DNA of 23,308 nt from Flammula alnicola (Eukaryota > Basidiomycota > Agaricomycetes > Agaricales > Strophariaceae), in the NCBI GenBank assembly GCA_015499995.1, contig JADNRV010000591.1, positions 1 to 23,308 on the forward strand, written 5' to 3'. A program made the translations under genes and the position numbers. A model generated the notes under the pieces. That model did no database searches. It saw only the letters and a list, made by a program, of their open reading frames with translations, and was not told where the DNA came from. Below are positions 8,534 to 20,059 of this stretch, in pieces; the stretch's first letter is position 1, and each line of letters starts with the position of its first letter.

Positions 8534-11500
8534 CTATGGATTATATATCGCCCAAGGCTGATCAAGCGAAGGCATCGGACTGTCCCATTTCCACTCGTTC
8601 GTTTGATAATAGGCCGCCTCGCCTCCGTCGATGTCTTTCCATGGCCCTAGTCTTAGGGGATCTGATGGCTCTTCACTTTTGATATCAGTCGAGGATGAGG
8701 CAGACGGCAGGGTATGATGTGACGCATCAGCTTCATGGTTAGACTCTGGGCTTGGGTTCGTAGACGACGACGACACCAAATCCGGCGTGGGCGCTTTTGA
8801 GTCCTCATCCTCGACTGTCCCAAAAGAAAAGTCGAAAAATTGATCAAAGGAATCCATCATCGAATCAGGTTGTGGTGTCGGTTCCCGAGCAGTACTAGAT
8901 TCTCCCATCGATACGTTCCCGGCACCATCGGTGGAGTTTGGAACGGAACCGTAGCCTTTGAGAATCATATCCAGCGTTTCCGAGATATCCGACGTCAACG
9001 ATTCCTGGCCTTCACCCTCCGCCGCCATCTTAATGAGTTCCGTCATCTGCTCAAAGAAGTGACTAGCATCCTCTTCGGTCTTGATGTTTTTATGAGCCTC
9101 CTCGTTCTTCCTCAGCTCCTCGCTAGGCGGCGATTCCCATTCCGTCTTGGCACGTTTCGGTGGCGACGGCTCGTTTGCGACACCAGACCCACTGGGGGTG
9201 CCCATACTGTCACCGAACAATGAATCATCTTCGCGCTGGCGCTTGACGCTAACAGTACTCGTCGATGCAGTCGGCTGAGCTGGTTCAGAAGCGGCGGGGG
9301 GAACAACAGGGGGAACAGCTTTCGATACCCGACGTGTTCTTGGAGCAGGGGCTTTGGGTTTCGGCGGGGCTCTAGTCTTAGGAGACTTCGTGGAAGCCGG
9401 AGGTGACGATGCGACAGCAGTAGGCGTAGCAGCTGGTGTCGATACTTGCATCGGCGCCGGTGACGGCGTGGAAACAACCCCACCGCCCTGTGCCACCTTT
9501 TGGCCCCTTTTGACAGGAGGTGGTTGGAGAGGAACCGGGGGTGGTCGAAGAGACGCATTGAGGTTCTGCTGCTGCTGCTGTGAAGGACCAGCATTCGAAG
9601 GCTGATGAGCGATAGGAGGACGGATCTGCTGCTGCATATCAGGATTTGCCATCATAGAATTAGGCGGTGGCATCAGATTATTCACCATATGCTGTTGCGC
9701 TTGCTGCTGCTGAGACTGTTGTTGTTGCTGCTGGAGCTGCTGGAGCTGTTGTTGCTGTTGCTGCTGCTGCTGCTGCTGAGCCTGCTGTTGCTGTTGTTGA
9801 GCCTGCTGTTGCCGAGCCTGCTGCTGGAATTGCTCCTGCTGCTGCGGTGTCATTTGGCTCAAGGCCTGAGCACGCTGCTGCTGCTGGTGACGCATAGCAT
9901 AGAACTGCGTCTGGAACGCCTCCATGATGCGCTGAAGCTCACTGATCATCGACTTCAGAGTGTCGAGGCCAATTATATAGCGCGGAGTGGCTGCAGTCGA
10001 CAGCATGGTCCGTTGCGACTGAACAGCACAAATCTTTGGAAGAAGAATGTCAATGAACATCTCGGACCAAATAGCAAAAAAGCAAAGAGGACGAAAGGCC
10101 AACTTACGATCGCAATCAACTTCTTCACGAGGTCCTCGTGCTTGCCATTGGAGAGAACAAGATGGACCATGGGCAATTTCTGGTCCGCATCACCACAAAG
10201 ACGGAACGCTTGCTCCAACAGGTTGTTGTAGTCCATCCTTTGTTCAACAGCAACGTCTGCTTGCATTTTGGCAAGGCCTTTGAAAGAAAACGAGTTAGGA
10301 AGGGACAGAGCATCATAAAGAAAAAGGCCAACTTACTCGTCGTCATAAACTCGTGTTTCGTCTTTCGGATGAAGGTCTCAGCAGCTACCACAGCGGGGGC
10401 ATTATTGCGACTCAAAAGGAAAGTTTGTGACGGAATTTCAGGCATTTGAACCATCCTTCCACCGATATTGATGCTGCTGTTACTGACGATCTGAGGCTGC
10501 CCTTGCTGGGGTATTTGTTGCTGTGGCTGCTGCTGTTGTGGCGCCTGTTGCTGGGCTGCCGCCGCCTGCTGCTGCGCCTGTTGTTGAGCCTGCTGCTGCT
10601 GTTGCTGCTGTTGATGCTGTTGATGCTGCTGCATAAACTGTTGCTGGAACTGCTGGCGAGCAGCGAGAGTGGCATCCTGTGCCGGAGAACCCGCCCCAAA
10701 GGAAGGCGACTGGCCCATGCCTGGCGGCCGAGGACCTGCCTGGCCATTCTGGTCTTGCGGACCTCCTTGCGTCTGGCCAAGATTTCCAGTGCTTCGCACT
10801 CTGTTCTGAAACGACTTTTGCTCGTGGAACGACCTCTGGAGATTCGCTCGATTGGACTCGACAAACTGGATCATCTTCTCATCCACACCTCGCGCATTTA
10901 GCTCGGCAATTGACAGATGCGACAGTTGGACAATTTGCTGCATTTGCACAGGACCCCAGCGAGCGGCCATCATCTGATTCTGCATGTTCACGTGCTGCAT
11001 TCTCTTCTCGATCGCTTGGGTGGTATACCATGTATCGAAGAGTTGCAGGTAGAGTTTGTAGATGTGATGCAGTTGCTGAGCGACGCCAGGACCAGATTTG
11101 GCAGGCTCGCTATCGGAACCAGGGAATTGGACAAAACCAAGGCGCCCGCCGATGACGCTCCACATATCCTTCTGTTCAATCTAAAAGAGAGAAACAATAA
11201 ATACACCGATAAATAAAAGAGAGGAAATATGATAAAAACTGACATTGTTAGCCCCTCCTTCCTTGATGACTTCACAATGCAGACGGTGCAAATCTACCGT
11301 GCGGCTGTCGATGCTGAGCAGCCGTGGGTCGAGTTTGACGCCCCTTTTCTGGCAAAAGCCTTTGAACGTGATCTCGAAGCGGGCCTTGTCCAGCGGAGGA
11401 AGACCGGTCATATTTGGGACATTGCCAAAATTACCCATCATGTTTCCTCCTTGGGCGGCTGGTTGCGAAGGTCCGGCCATAGACGGCTGGGGTGTACTAG

Positions 11501-13499
11501 CGGAGAATGGGAATGGAGGGCCGACAGCCGGTTGCATATTATTGCTGAAAGGACTTCCAACGCCTCCGTGCTGAGGACCAGGTTGTCCAAGATGCTGTTG
11601 AGGTGTCGGACCTGTGCGAGGAGGAACGAGGCCTTGATTGATGAGATGATTGGCCTGAACGTGGGCTGCTTGAGGGAGCGAAGGGCTGGACTGCATCGAA
11701 TTAGCCTGAAGCTGTTGTGGCGCTTGTCCGGGTAATTGGCCGGTTTGAGCGCGAGCGGCTTGAGCATTAGCGTCGAAAGGCTGCGATGGGTTAATCCAAG
11801 ATGGTTGCTGCCCTGGACCTGGACCACCGCCCGCACCACCACCAGGACCATTGCCATTGTTAACCTGTTGTCTAAAAGAAAGGGCAGATTGTTGTCAGTT
11901 TGCTTTGTCGAACAGATTCGAGTAAGTACGTACTTGTAAGCATTCATAGTCGCCTGGAGTTTTATGATATACTCTTTCCTCTTGTTAATTTCTGCAGTGA
12001 CGTCTTTCACCCTTGCGAGGGTTTGAGCTTCAGCAGGTGTCCCCGAGCCTCTCAGGTTGTTGTATTGATGGTTTAAGGAAACGAGCATCGCCTCCTGATG
12101 AGCCATTTGGGCTTTAATAACAGCTTGCCGGCTGGACATCTCTTGAAAAGACAACATGTTGCGGGCTGCGGGATTCATGGAATTCGGCTGGGGTTGTGCG
12201 CCTTGACCGACGTTGGGCACTTGTTGAATAGTAGTGGTTGGATGGGGAGAGGGACGACGGATAGCTTCGCTTGACATTCCGGGCGATGAGAATATATCAC
12301 TAGGCGTAGAATGAACCATGCCAGGAGACTGGAACTGTTGTTGTTGCAGCTGTTGCTGTTGCTGTTGCTGTTGTTGTTGTTGTTGCTGCTGCTGCTGGTG
12401 TTCTCGTTCGCGCATTTGGAGATGATGCTGTTGCAGCTGCTGCTGGGTAAATTTGACAGGCCCGTTCTGAGATTGCTGCTGTTGTGCGGCAGCGTTCATC
12501 AACTCGAGTTGTCTCTGCATGATTTGCTGTTGCTGAGGGGTGCGTTGGAGAGATTGGGGGACCTGGTTGACATTTCCGGCCGGGATAGCAGACATGTTAG
12601 GAAAACCAGGCGGCAAATGAGCGGATTGGGGATGATTGGGAGACGAGTCATGGAAAGGTTGTTGTTGACTCGTCCCGCCAAGGACGGGACCACCTCCGGG
12701 CATCTGAGGGATTCCCGAGGGTAGACCAAAAGACTGTTGCTGTTGTTGCTGATTTGCATGTTGCGCTCGCGCGGCGAGGATTGCTGCATGGTTTTGAGGC
12801 ATGCTCTGCGAGCGCTTCATCATTTCAGCAAACTAGATGGGGGGTATGAGCATGTATATCGAACAGAAAAAAATGACAAAAAGAAAAATGCGAGTGGAAT
12901 GGATATGGAGAAGAGCGAAGGGATGTGGGATTGTCGAATGGGGACTGGGGTGAGGAAGCGGAGACAGCGGGGCTCCCACGGATGTGAGTACGAAGGAGGA
13001 TGCGATCGGAGGGATGAAGAGACTGAGAAATAGAAAGACTTGCCTGAGCAGAAGCTGCTGCATTCATCTCTGGGGTGGGCTGTTGTCTGAACTGCTGTTG
13101 GAGTTGGTGCATCTGCTGCCAGGCGCGGGCCTGTTCGATGGATTGCGGCTGGGCCATGTTTGGGTGTTGATCCTGGAGTTGCTGGGCCTGATGCTGCTGT
13201 TGCTGCTGTTGCTGTTGTAGCTGCTGCTGCTGCTGCTGCATGCCGTTGTTGAAGTTTGGTAGCATTGAATACTGGGGCAGGCGATCTGCCATTTGGGGGA
13301 CGGAGAAGGACGATCGTGGAAAGTCGTCCGTTGAGAGCGACGATGACCAGGAATGAGGAGACGGACTTTTAAGAGCCGTCTGGGAGGGGGCGGAGGGGAA
13401 GGGACGGGAGGGGGGAGGGGAAATGGGAGGTGGTGGTGGGAGTGAAGCAAGACTCGCAGGCTGTGGCTGACAAGTCGGCATGTTTGCGGGAGTTGACAT
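8534..13499 (-). CDS. SWI1: SWI1-like ARID subunit of the SWI/SNF complex, Q-rich, 1498 aa
   Basis: Predicted DNA-binding subunit of the SWI/SNF chromatin remodeller (yeast SWI1, animal ARID1). Exons: complement(8534-10033, 10108-10277, 10337-11180, 11244-11871, 11934-12832, 13044-13499), 1499 codons with the stop. The ARID domain is at about residues 613-710, split by an intron: FKGFCQKRGVKLD, VDLHRLHCEVIKEGG, then IEQKDMWSVIGGRLGF and SGPGVAQQLHHIYKLYLQLF. The flanks are low complexity, with polyQ/QL runs around 13180-13240, 12330-12400, 10530-10640 and 9690-9850 (CTG/TTG-rich on the plus strand). A Ser/Pro/Lys-rich, then acidic C-terminal half ends DQPWAIYNP. The first intron (12833-13043, 211 nt) is unusually long and starts with GC (CAG|GCAAGT), so its donor is less certain than the others. 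The ARID makes the family call strong; orthology to SWI1 is inferred from architecture. Confidence 0.9.
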
Positions 13500-14195
13500 C
13501 TTACTGCTACCAAAAATTACTTTTTCCTCTCTAATTACATGAATGTTTCACTCTTTGCTCTCTTATTTTTCTTTTTTCTTTTTCTTCATACTACTGACCG
13601 CCTTATCATCGTCAGACTAATTCTACGCCCGACACCTGCCTTGGAGCTGACACTTTAGCCCCTCTCCTGCGATTACCTTCCATATCTCCGTCTCGTACCA
13701 CATCCTTCGGCCTATCCTCCGTCGTAAGCGCCCTTTTGCTTGCAAGAACGCCCGGTCGTCGACCCCAATACCGCGGTGATCTGCGATCCTCCAATCACCG
13801 GTTGCCTCCGGCCCGCCGCCATCGACGAGCAACCCTTACCAGCAGTCAACAGTCAGAGGCGGAGGGCTAAATCCACCAATCGAGTACTCCAGAGGTCCAT
13901 GCGCAATTACCCCAATGAAAACAATTAACAATAACAACAACCCGTGTCATAACTTACAAATGTCAACAGCTGTCGAAATCCTCTATGGAATACAGTGCGG
14001 TGCGACAAAAAAAACTGCGAAAAAGGTCATCAAGTAAAAAGGGTGTGCATGTAAATAAAGATCATAACGTGAGAGCGCTTATAGCACAGTAAGATATACA
14101 GATGCCTTTCGTCATACAGCGATGGCGATGGGTCGAATGAGGATTAATGTTTTAAAGCAGAACGAAGAAATAAGACAAAACCTCAGCTCAAGGTC
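13500..14195. promoter_or_regulatory. Intergenic: SWI1 5' region and VTT-gene 3' UTR
   Basis: 696 bp between two tandem minus-strand genes. A pyrimidine-rich tract (about 13555-13590 on the plus strand, purine-rich in the SWI1 sense) lies just before the SWI1 start codon. Two short overlapping minus-strand open frames (13612-13794 and 13623-13832) lie upstream of that ATG and could act as uORFs if transcribed, but they resemble no protein. Nothing else recognised. Confidence 0.45.
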
Positions 14196-15576
14196 CTATC
14201 GCGTGCTACTGCTCGAACTTGCAACAGCATCGCTACTTCCATAGGGCTTCCCACCATCGTCCTTGAGCTCTTTGTCACTATCGAAGATTGAGGGTCCAGA
14301 TTCCAAAATGACATCGCCATCGTCGTCTTCTTCGTCCTCGTATTCCGTGCTATACGCCGAATCGTCTTCCAGAGCTCTTCGTTGCACTCTCTTCTTCCCA
14401 ATCTGCCTCGGTCCCACCGCCAGAATCCTATCCCCCTCTTCCTCTCCCAACCCTTCAGTCTCCAAAAGTTCACCTTCCTCATCATCTACCACACTGACGA
14501 CTTCCTTTCGGAACCAGTAACGTAGACCGACCGGGATCATAACACCCACGACGACTGCGGCGAGGCCGAAGAAATTCCGCCAGCTGATCAGATGAAAGTC
14601 GTCGGCACTTGTCATCTCGTCCAGCCCCCCGCCAATCGTCGTATGGATGACGCTGACACCGAGAATGCCCAGCGCCGTGCTGATCCAGAACGGCACGATG
14701 CCGATACCGACATGCGGGCAGACGATGTTCACAACCCAGTGGGGCGGTAGCGGTGCGATCCTCAATACGATGAGGAACGATATCATATTCTCTTTGTTAG
14801 CTCGGATCTTGTTGCCCCACTTGTCAAGCACCGCTTTCCATTTCGGAAGCGTAAGGAGCGCGGGGCCCAGCGCAGCGGAAATCAGGTAGCAAAGGGTGGC
14901 TCCTGTTGCAACGCAACAGCAGGCCAACGGTAGCGCCCGGGCGACGCCCCAGACAGCTCCTCCGAGGATCGAGAGATACATGGAACCTGGGAGAGAGAAG
15001 GCTTGCAGGCTGTTGTTGCGACATCGGGGTCAGTAAAATGGTTCGATTGGAAGCGGAGCTACGGAAGAAACGCACAAAAGGTAAGTCACGACATAGCAGA
15101 TAAATATCCTGTAGGGGTAGATGTCGCGATACTTTTTGAGGAGCCCATTGAGTTCCTGTAGTTGTGTGAAAGATTTCGGGATGCGAAGGAGAGGTCGGTC
15201 AACTCTGACCGCGTAACACTCGTGTCAGTCACATAACGGCAACAAGGCATTTGTGGACTCACTCTTCTAGTGTTGGGAGGGCGAGCCAGAGAGTTCCACC
15301 GAGGAAAATTGTGCTGACGATGAATATGCAGGCCATCTTGAGAGTGGCATTGAAAATGACTTTGGCGGATGAAGTGGGCACTCCTGGCGAGCGAGGAAAG
15401 GTCGCTCCGTAATCGGGAGTTGTTGGTGAAAGGAGAGGCTCTCTGTCGCTACGCCTGTCGTGCTCCTCATCATCATGGTATTCGACAGTGTCTAGAGTAT
15501 ACATGGAAGCATTGCAGGCGGCCGTGTTGTTGGATTGTGAGGCCAGAGTCAGCTCAGAAGGCTTGTGGAGGTTCAT
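14196..15576 (-). CDS. VTT-domain membrane protein, TMEM41/DedA type, 418 aa
   Basis: Predicted ER-type multispanning protein of the VTT (DedA/TMEM41/VMP1) superfamily, whose animal members scramble phospholipids and act in autophagy and lipid mobilisation. Exons: complement(14196-15009, 15076-15204, 15263-15576), 419 codons with the stop; both introns (58 and 66 nt) are GT..AG. A hydrophilic N-terminus is followed by a transmembrane segment at about 75-100 (FIVSTIFLGGTLWLAL). The VTT core starts FLQAFSLPGSMYLSILGG (about 148-165), matching the TMEM41 FLQ-F-IPGS pattern. RIAPLPPHWVVNIVCP (about 231-246) corresponds to the R-I-x-P-x-x-P-x-W-x-x-N motif, with further hydrophobic segments after it. 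The C-terminal tail is acidic and Ser-rich. The call to the TMEM41 branch rests on these two motifs. Confidence 0.9.
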
Positions 15577-15774
15577 CTTAGAGGAAACAAGAGACTACAA
15601 GAGTCGTAATAATTGAAAGCATCGAGTTAGCATAAATAATAATTAATTTTGCTAAATGCTGGCAAATACGGCCAAACGACTAAAAATGACTGTGCTCATC
15701 GTCTCGCACTGGGCTGAGCGACGATAAGAAAGAACCGCAGCAACGTAGGATCCCCGCATCCCTCGGCTCTGAGT
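15577..15774. promoter_or_regulatory. Divergent promoter region (VTT gene / Zn2Cys6 factor)
   Basis: 198 bp separates the divergent start codons at 15576 (-) and 15775 (+), so both promoters and 5' UTRs must share this interval. No canonical operator was recognised. Confidence 0.55.
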
Positions 15775-18700
15775 ATGCTGCCAAACCAGCTCAACCAGCA
15801 GAATAATATCGCACCACCATCGTCTTTGCAATCGGCGCTGCAGATGGACCCCAACCAGCACCTCCAACTCCAACAGCAACAACAGCAACAACAGGCCCAG
15901 CAACAGGCCCCGCCGCAGCAAGCACCGTCTGGAAAGAGAAGAAGAAGAGCCGACGGGAACGACGACGATGCGCCCGCAGCATCCGAGCCTCGCAGACTTC
16001 GACGCTCTCACGAAGCGTGTGCGAGATGCAGGAGCAAGAAAATAAAGGCAAGTCCCGTCGGGCGACACCGACGGCAATTTCCATCAACATCTCATCTTTT
16101 CTCACTTTCTTTGCCGTCGGACAGTGCGACTCCAAGCATCCAAGATGCACAGCGTGCGCCACAGCTGGCACCGCATGCAATCAGGAGGATAGACACCGTC
16201 GCACCCTCACACCGAGAGGCTACACAGAGCGTCTCGAGCTCCAGGTCGCCCAGTGCGAGGCTCTCCTCAAACGCCACTACCCCGGCTTCAGCCTCGACAG
16301 CCTCGATGAGATCCTTGCGCGCGAGGGCATTGATGTCGCAGGCGTGCCTCCCGTCACCCCCACCTCCTTCCCAATGGATGGTATCAGGCCTTTCCGGCCC
16401 GACGGTGGTCCTCCGACCCCGAACCAGCAATCTAAAGGCCCAGCTTACCCTCCCATGTATGGTCCTGGTCCTCATCCCATGATGCATCCTCCTTATGGTC
16501 CGCACCCGATGATGCCCTATGGCGCGGCGCCCCCATACCATCCTCACATGATGCCAGGGCCCCCTCCTGGGCCATACAACCCCCATCTCCACCCCGTATT
16601 CCAACCTGGTGCTCCCTACCCGCCACCGCCGGTCATGCACCAGCATCAGCCACCGCCTGGGCTTGAGCAGTCGGCACCCCAGCAGCAACCACCCGCGCCT
16701 CCGCCACAGCCCCAACAGCAGCAACCACAAGCCCCGGCCGCACACCCTGGCTCGCCTTCCCTTACGCGCGAGAAAGGCGTCGATCCCAATGGACACGATA
16801 TGTCCAGCGCCCAGGCTCTCGCGAAGGCCTTTGGTGTCTCGACGATCATCACCTCGGGTCTCAAGCTGGACGCAAGCAGCGAAGAGTTTCCCGTGGATCC
16901 CAGCGCCCTGCCTAAACTGGAAGTACCTGGACCGCGCGACGCCCTTCAATGGATATCTATATCCGTCCGTCGCATCCCTCCCTCCGGAGGGACGCCCAAC
17001 ACTCTTTCCCTCTACGGCCCAGTGTCCAAGTCGCCCCAGGTCGACGTGTGGCTGCCAAAAGACCGCAGCTTTGCTCGCCATATCGTCGATGTCTATTTCG
17101 CGCGCCTCAATATCCACCGTCCTGTCTATGCTCGTAAAGAGTTTGACAAGATCCTCAGCAACCTCTATGACGGTGCGACGCCAGTCCACGATCCAGGACA
17201 CCTCTGCAGTATCTATTTGATATTTGCTCTCGGCACCCTGAGCGAACTCAACCACCGGGCTGTTTCCAAGTTGTCTGAAAAGGATGGACATCTCGGGTCT
17301 GCTGTTGCCAAGAAACTCATGCCGCCCGACTGGCCTTTACACGACGAGTTCTTCGAGAGAGCTTTGGCTGTCAAGCCCGATCTTATTGTCTCGATCACCA
17401 GCTTGCAGGCCCTTATCTTATTGCACTGGTATCTATATATCGAGGTAAATTAATTATCTTTATCGCCTTTCATTGCAAGATGCTCATTAAATCTCCTTCA
17501 GCGTCAAGGCCGAACTGTCTGGCGCCTTGTTGGAACCCTCGTTCGTTTATCGATCGAGCTTGGCTTGCACCACGATCCAACCATCCAAATGAGTAGCGAC
17601 GAAGTAACCCCGACATTCACAGAGGAAGAAGCCCAGTTGCGCATCCGTCTGTGGGGCATCGTCTTGATACACGATCGCGGCACGTCTATCCTTCTTGGGC
17701 GCCCTTTGGCGGTCGCGCCTTCGGACTCCAACACCCCGCAGCCAAATCGTGCAAAGAACAAGCACCTTGCCGATTTCTCTGAACATTTTGAGCACTCTCA
17801 CGGGGTTGCTGAAATCCAGGCGGATATCGTCAACGCACTTTATGCTCCTACTAGACAAGCTGGAGATACCATTATGCGTAATGCTACCAGGATCATCAAG
17901 AGAATGGTCGAATTTAGGGACCACCGCCTGCCAGAGAAATATCGATATTACTTCACTGGAACTCAGGAATGGCCTCTGGATAAGAGGCAGAAATTGGTCA
18001 AAGATATAACCGAAGACGAGGGCTTGACGTTGTTGAAGATCGGTATTGCTCGCATCCTGATGCTTCGAGCTCTCTTCAGCTCCAAGGGTCTTACGTATGC
18101 TCAAAAACATAAAGCTCTTATTGATGGTGCGTCTATTCATATTTTCCTCAGATCCCATATTAATAAAGTTGTTCTACAGCCATTATCACTTCGCACAATG
18201 TTATAATTGTCCACAGCCAGGTTATCCGTTTCCCTGACATCGCATTCTTCACCTCGCCAATTCCGCTTCACATCGCAGCCATGGTGATTCTATACGGACA
18301 TATCTCCAAAGTCGAGTGTCTGCCGCCGTCCGTCGCTCTGGAAGACGTCTGGCTCGCCCTGGACATGATCCCACGCCTCCGTTGGCGCTGGGAGCGCAAG
18401 GACGCCAACGGAGGCCACCCGCTCATCGCCAAGCTCGTCGAAACGATCATGGGCGTCAACCTGCACACAGTCGTCCCGTCGAACAGCGCCTCGGTGTTAT
18501 ACTGCGAGCCGGACTGGGAGGAGCTCACGTCGCCCACGAGCAATTCGCAGCTCAGCACGCCCATCATGGCCTCCGCGCACGGCTCATACCCCGGCTCGAG
18601 CGAGAACGGCGGCGCCCCCTACGGGCCCCACCCGCGCTCGCACAACGGCGTCGGCGGTGGCGCGCTGAATCGCTCGAACAGCGGTGGGTCCACGCCGCCT

Positions 18701-19055
18701 GATCGGTTCGCGGAGATGCCCCAAGGCCTCCTGTACCCATTCTACCCCGAGGCGGAAGCGCAGTTGTCTGCGCTGGCCGGGGCTGTGCCCAGCGCAAATG
18801 CGAATAATTCGGCGTCGGCGGGCGTCCATGCGTTCGACCCCCTCCTTAAGGAGGTGGCGGCGCTCCAGGGCGGGTACGGTGGGTATGCGCCTGGCGTTTT
18901 GCATGGCGACCCCAGGCAGCCACCACCACCACCACCGGTTATGTGGACTCATCATAATAATGTACGTTCCGTCATTTACTCTGTACGACTGCGTCACTGA
19001 CCATCGCCATTATAATAAATAGGGTTCTCGGAACGTGCCAAACTATACTCCCTGA
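15775..19055 (+). CDS. Zn2Cys6 fungal transcription factor with fungal-specific TF domain, 1010 aa
   Basis: Predicted nuclear DNA-binding regulator; targets unknown. Exons: 15775-16047, 16125-17444, 17502-18126, 18180-18961 and 19023-19055, 1011 codons with the stop. The N-terminus is polyQ (about residues 33-50), then a basic KRRRR patch. The Zn2Cys6 cluster runs C82-x2-C85-x6-C92-x6-C99-x2-C102-x6-C109 (CARCRSKKIK, then CDSKHPRCTAC), followed by a linker ending TERLELQVAQCEALL that could dimerise. Residues about 185-305 are rich in Pro, His, Met and Gln. The fungal-specific domain follows (IERQGRTVWRLVGTLVRLS, ELGLHHDP, HDRGTSILLGRPLA). Intron 1 splits the zinc cluster exactly before C92 and has a GC donor (AAG|GCAAGT). 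The last exon codes for only ten residues (GSRNVPNYTP); reading through that intron would give a slightly different tail. Confidence 0.92.
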
Positions 19056-20059
19056 GTGCAAAACACAGGGCATGCATTGTCATTGCATCCTGCCTTCCTC
19101 GTCACAGGTTTCTCCTCTATGCCTATCCCCTCTCTCGTCCGTCTTCGACTCGCCTTCCGATCGTTGTTGTCTTTTTACGCCTATCAATCCAACACTTCTC
19201 ATATCTCGGACGCGGACAGTTGCTTCTAATGATTTGTCAAAATTTGTATGACGGTCCTATCCCCTTTATTATAAAATATGTATCTGTATCCAAACCTTTT
19301 TCCTGTGTGTTTGTCTGTGCTGAAGAATGTGATTTCTTTTCTTATATAAATCAATCAATCAATCGTGTGCAAACGAGGCTTGATATTGGACGCAAGAACC
19401 CCAACGAAAAATAAAAGTCTAGCAAGTGAGATGTTACATATACACTTTAAAGTATACCGAGTACAACATGAAGAAAAAAGATGGGTTGCATATGCAGGCG
19501 ATCTTTATGCCAAGCATTGTCTATGGATATGTTCTTCATAAAAAGAGACGAAGAAAGAAATGACAGGGAGTATCTATGAGGGGTGATGGGGAAGGGCGAA
19601 CCAAAATCGGACTCGGCGACTTGGTTGGTTAGGTGGCTGGCCAGCATAGGTGGGTGGAGGAAAAGGGACAAGGTGTAAGTACTCTAATTACCCATCCAAT
19701 ATACATGGATGAGATAGTGCGTGTGAAGTAGGTGGTTTTAGATCGAGAATATGGTATTTGTGGACCGTGGCCATGAGAATTTGAGCGGAGGGGTTCGTGG
19801 GTTCGGGTGCGGTTGCGGCGGGTGCGGGTGCATGTGAAATCGACGGCGGTGCAGGGAAGGGAGAGGGCGTTGGGGAATGGGAGAAAAGACAATGCCAGTC
19901 AAAGAGAAGCGAAAGGAAAGATAAGAGGGATGCAATGGATAAATAGATCGAAAAGGTGTTGCAGAAAAAAAGCCAAAGAAAAAGCAATGGTGGATGACAG
20001 ATGCACGGACAAAGATCAAAAAAAAACCAAAAAAAAACCAGAGAGAAAGATACCCAGTA
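19056..20059. other. Convergent intergenic region, no gene recognised
   Basis: 1 kb between two genes that end tail to tail, so it should hold both 3' UTRs. It contains a short AATC repeat (about 19349-19364) and A-rich runs at about 20018-20038. Several short open frames exist on both strands but none shows a family motif or a plausible exon chain. Confidence 0.6.

Noticed and set aside
9605..10231. Plus-strand open frames rich in Leu/Ala opposite the SWI1 gene (also near 10446-10901, 12311-12724 and 12984-13220)
   Set aside because: They are the antisense reading of polyglutamine codons (CAG read as CTG/TGC/GCT) and have no independent motif.
13612..13832. Two minus-strand upstream open frames before SWI1
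   Set aside because: Possible uORFs, but nothing shows they are in the mature leader and the sequences match nothing, so not listed as genes.
16092..17291. 399-codon minus-strand open frame inside the Zn2Cys6 factor
   Set aside because: Shadow of a GC-rich coding exon. The plus strand has the canonical zinc cluster and fungal TF domain in an exon chain that closes in phase.
19349..19364. AATC repeat as a possible CRISPR or satellite array
   Set aside because: Only four short units with no spacers; a simple microsatellite.
19220..19414. Short open frames in the convergent region 19056-20059
   Set aside because: Protein-like features are absent and the stretch is best explained as two 3' UTRs.
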